A DNA stretch of 64,000 nt from Chrysemys picta bellii (lineage: Eukaryota > Chordata > Testudines > Emydidae). The DNA is taken from positions 55,395,439-55,459,438 of the forward strand of contig NC_088800.1 in the NCBI RefSeq assembly GCF_011386835.1, given 5' to 3'. The notes under the pieces are model-generated. The model saw nothing but the letters and a program-made list of their open reading frames with translations. It was not told the DNA's origin and ran no database searches. Within the stretch, counting starts at the first letter, position 1. The number at the start of each line of letters is the position of its first letter. Shown piece by piece: positions 62,700 to 64,000 of this stretch. Position numbers and translations under genes: made by a program.

Positions 62700-64000
62700 G
62701 ACAAGGCTCCCAGAAGTAATTTTCCAGTTCATTTTCTACTGCGTTCTCCTCATTGGTATAATCTTCACCTAAAAGCTTCACTACAGCACTCCTCAGTTTC
62801 ACGCATTTTTTTCAGCACTGGCTCTATTGGCTCATCCAGTTCAGCCATGGCACTTGGAGGTTCTTCTATTTCTAACATCAATGCAAGTTGCAGAAGCTTT
62901 GATTTAGCAGCTATCTGGACAACCAGCGATAGAAACTGCATGTGTTTATGCCGTGGATCTAACAAGGAGGCAATAAGTGCAGGTTTGGCAGTTATGGCAG
63001 GATCATTGGGTTTCATGCGATGCTCCAGAGAGTGACAAACAGCACCTTTGAAATCAGTGACTTTTCCATTTTAACGGGCGCTTCACTTCTGAGGTGAGTT
63101 TGGATAAGATTAACTGTTCAGCAGACATAGCAGTGGTAGCGCATTTTAAAGTGGAAAGTAGCGATAAGATATCCTCTACTAATTACCAGTGCTCATCTTG
63201 CAGCTGAAGTGTTTGGGTATCAGATTGTTTTGTTACAGGGCTATCTGAAAGCGCAGCTGTTATGCCCACCTTTGCTCGTTGAGTCATATATTGAGCATGC
63301 CATATAATGAATTCTAGTGAGTTTGGGGGAGGGATAGCTCAGTGGTTTGAGCATTGGCCTGTTAAACCCAGGGTTGTGAGTTCAATCCTTGAGGGGGCCA
63401 CTTGGGAATCTGGGGCAAAAATCAGTACTTGGTCCTGCTAGTGAAGGCAGGCGGCTGGACTCGATGACCTTTCAAGGTCCCTTCCAGTTCTAGGAGATGG
63501 GATATCTCCATTCATTTTTTTTTTTTTTACATGATTGGATCAGACAGTGTCACTTACTCTGAAGCTGTGTTTGTTTTCTTTAAGTGCTTTTGCAGCCACG
63601 GTGCTGTGGTGGCAGTGTGCAACTAGTCTACTTGCAGCTGCAACAGCACGATCCACACTACTTGAAGAAAACTCATGATTTATTGTTAGCTGCAATGTAA
63701 CATACCTCCATGTGTTGACGAGCACAATGTTGCTTGCATTATTGTGTATACACGCCAAGACACAGCCTGCCAGATCCTATCTTTCCACTGTAGTGTTTAA
63801 TTTTTCAGCACGGTTTTCCGCTATACGTCATTCTGCCATACTTTTGGTTTGTAGAATCACGGATTGAATCTCCCAATTTTCAATATAATAGCAAATGACA
63901 GTCATGCAGCTTTCTGTAGTGAATGCTATCCAGCAGTCGGTGGTGAAAGCTACTTTAATGGCATTTTCCAATTTTTCCTGGACAGACTTCACACAGTCCT
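62700..64000 (-). pseudogene. degenerate hAT (ZBED-like) transposase, running off the right edge
   Basis: Minus-strand blocks in order: TTDCWIAFTTESCMTVICYYI (about 63930-63860; the hAT core DCW motif), NTWRYVTLQLTINHEF and STVAAKALKE (63758-63560), and LIASLLDPRHKHMQFLS (about 62985-62930; the conserved LLDPR-K block). These match the ZBED/hAT transposase catalytic domain. Frameshifts and stops separate the blocks, and a SINE is inserted between them, so it is inactive. The N-terminal zinc finger would lie beyond the window. No dimerisation-domain C-terminus was recognised below 62765. Confidence 0.75.
63325..63515 (+). mobile_element. tRNA-derived SINE of turtle Cry type
   Basis: The head contains A box TAGCTCAGTGG (63335-63345) and B box GAGTTCAATCC (63378-63388). 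It is followed by the SINE body 'ggggccacttgggaatctggggcaaaaatcag...ggctggactcgatgacctttcaaggtcccttccagttct' and a T-rich tail. This family is characteristic of cryptodiran turtles and gives the strongest clue to the host. It is inserted within the hAT transposase relic. The tRNA-like head lacks tRNA pairing after the anticodon arm, so it is not a tRNA gene. Confidence 0.85.

Larger units (their letters stand above)
45406..64000 (-). other. NAA60 5' intron(s), continuing to the window edge
   Basis: No CpG island of promoter type or known gene is seen here apart from CpG-rich hAT elements, so the NAA60 promoter probably lies beyond 64,000. The interval is packed with CR1, hAT, CORE-SINE and TIR elements listed separately. 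The gaps 49,700-51,060, 51,300-52,470, 57,080-58,400 and 59,550-60,800 contain no feature I can name beyond weak repeat fragments (for example about 51,900-51,970 and 60,465-60,525). Confidence 0.5.

Noticed and set aside
63325..63400. Possible functional tRNA gene
   Set aside because: A and B boxes are present, but the body continues as a SINE with a T-rich tail, the cloverleaf is degraded, and it sits inside a transposase relic.

Overview
This is nuclear DNA of an amniote, most likely a cryptodiran turtle. The genes are intron-split vertebrate genes. The repeats match the turtle set: CR1 LINE fragments on both strands, a DIRS-type tyrosine-recombinase retrotransposon, many non-autonomous hAT elements with 8-bp target duplications, CORE-SINE/MIR fragments and one tRNA-derived SINE of the turtle Cry type. 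The species cannot be named from the sequence. No viral, bacterial, rRNA or CRISPR features were seen.

Layout. Positions 1-3.4 kb are GC-rich flank without a recognisable exon, ending in poly(A) signals on both strands. From 3.3 to 13.4 kb lies a FOXJ1 paralogue (FOXJ1B / foxj1.2 type) on the minus strand, with one non-coding and two coding exons. From 13.4 to 18.4 kb is an intergenic spacer. From 18.4 to 23.5 kb lies NUDT16L1 (syndesmos/TIRR) on the plus strand: a CCAAT-rich promoter, three coding exons and a poly(A) signal. From 23.5 to 27 kb is a second spacer. From about 27 kb to the right edge lies NAA60 on the minus strand, with all five coding exons between 32.4 and 45.4 kb. They add up to 242 codons, the length of the human protein. 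The 5' non-coding exon(s) must lie beyond 45.4 kb, probably outside the window. The 18.6 kb upstream of the first coding exon is intron filled with transposons.

The genes act in separate processes: FOXJ1B is a ciliogenesis-type transcription factor, NUDT16L1 is a catalytically dead Nudix protein that restrains 53BP1, and NAA60 is the Golgi N-terminal acetyltransferase. They share a locus, not a pathway. The order has evolutionary interest. In mammals NUDT16L1 follows MGRN1, and FOXJ1 neighbours the MGRN1 paralogue RNF157, so this FOXJ1-like gene looks like the ohnologue retained at the MGRN1 locus and missing from mammals.

Points for a second look: the last NAA60 intron has AT-AC ends with a perfect U12-type donor and branch site; NUDT16L1 carries a repetitive C-terminal extension of about 80 residues; a DIRS element inside NAA60 keeps recognisable gag, RT, RNase H and recombinase segments with two nested insertions; and at least seven hAT elements can be delimited to the base by their target duplications. 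I did not find a convincing wholly new system.
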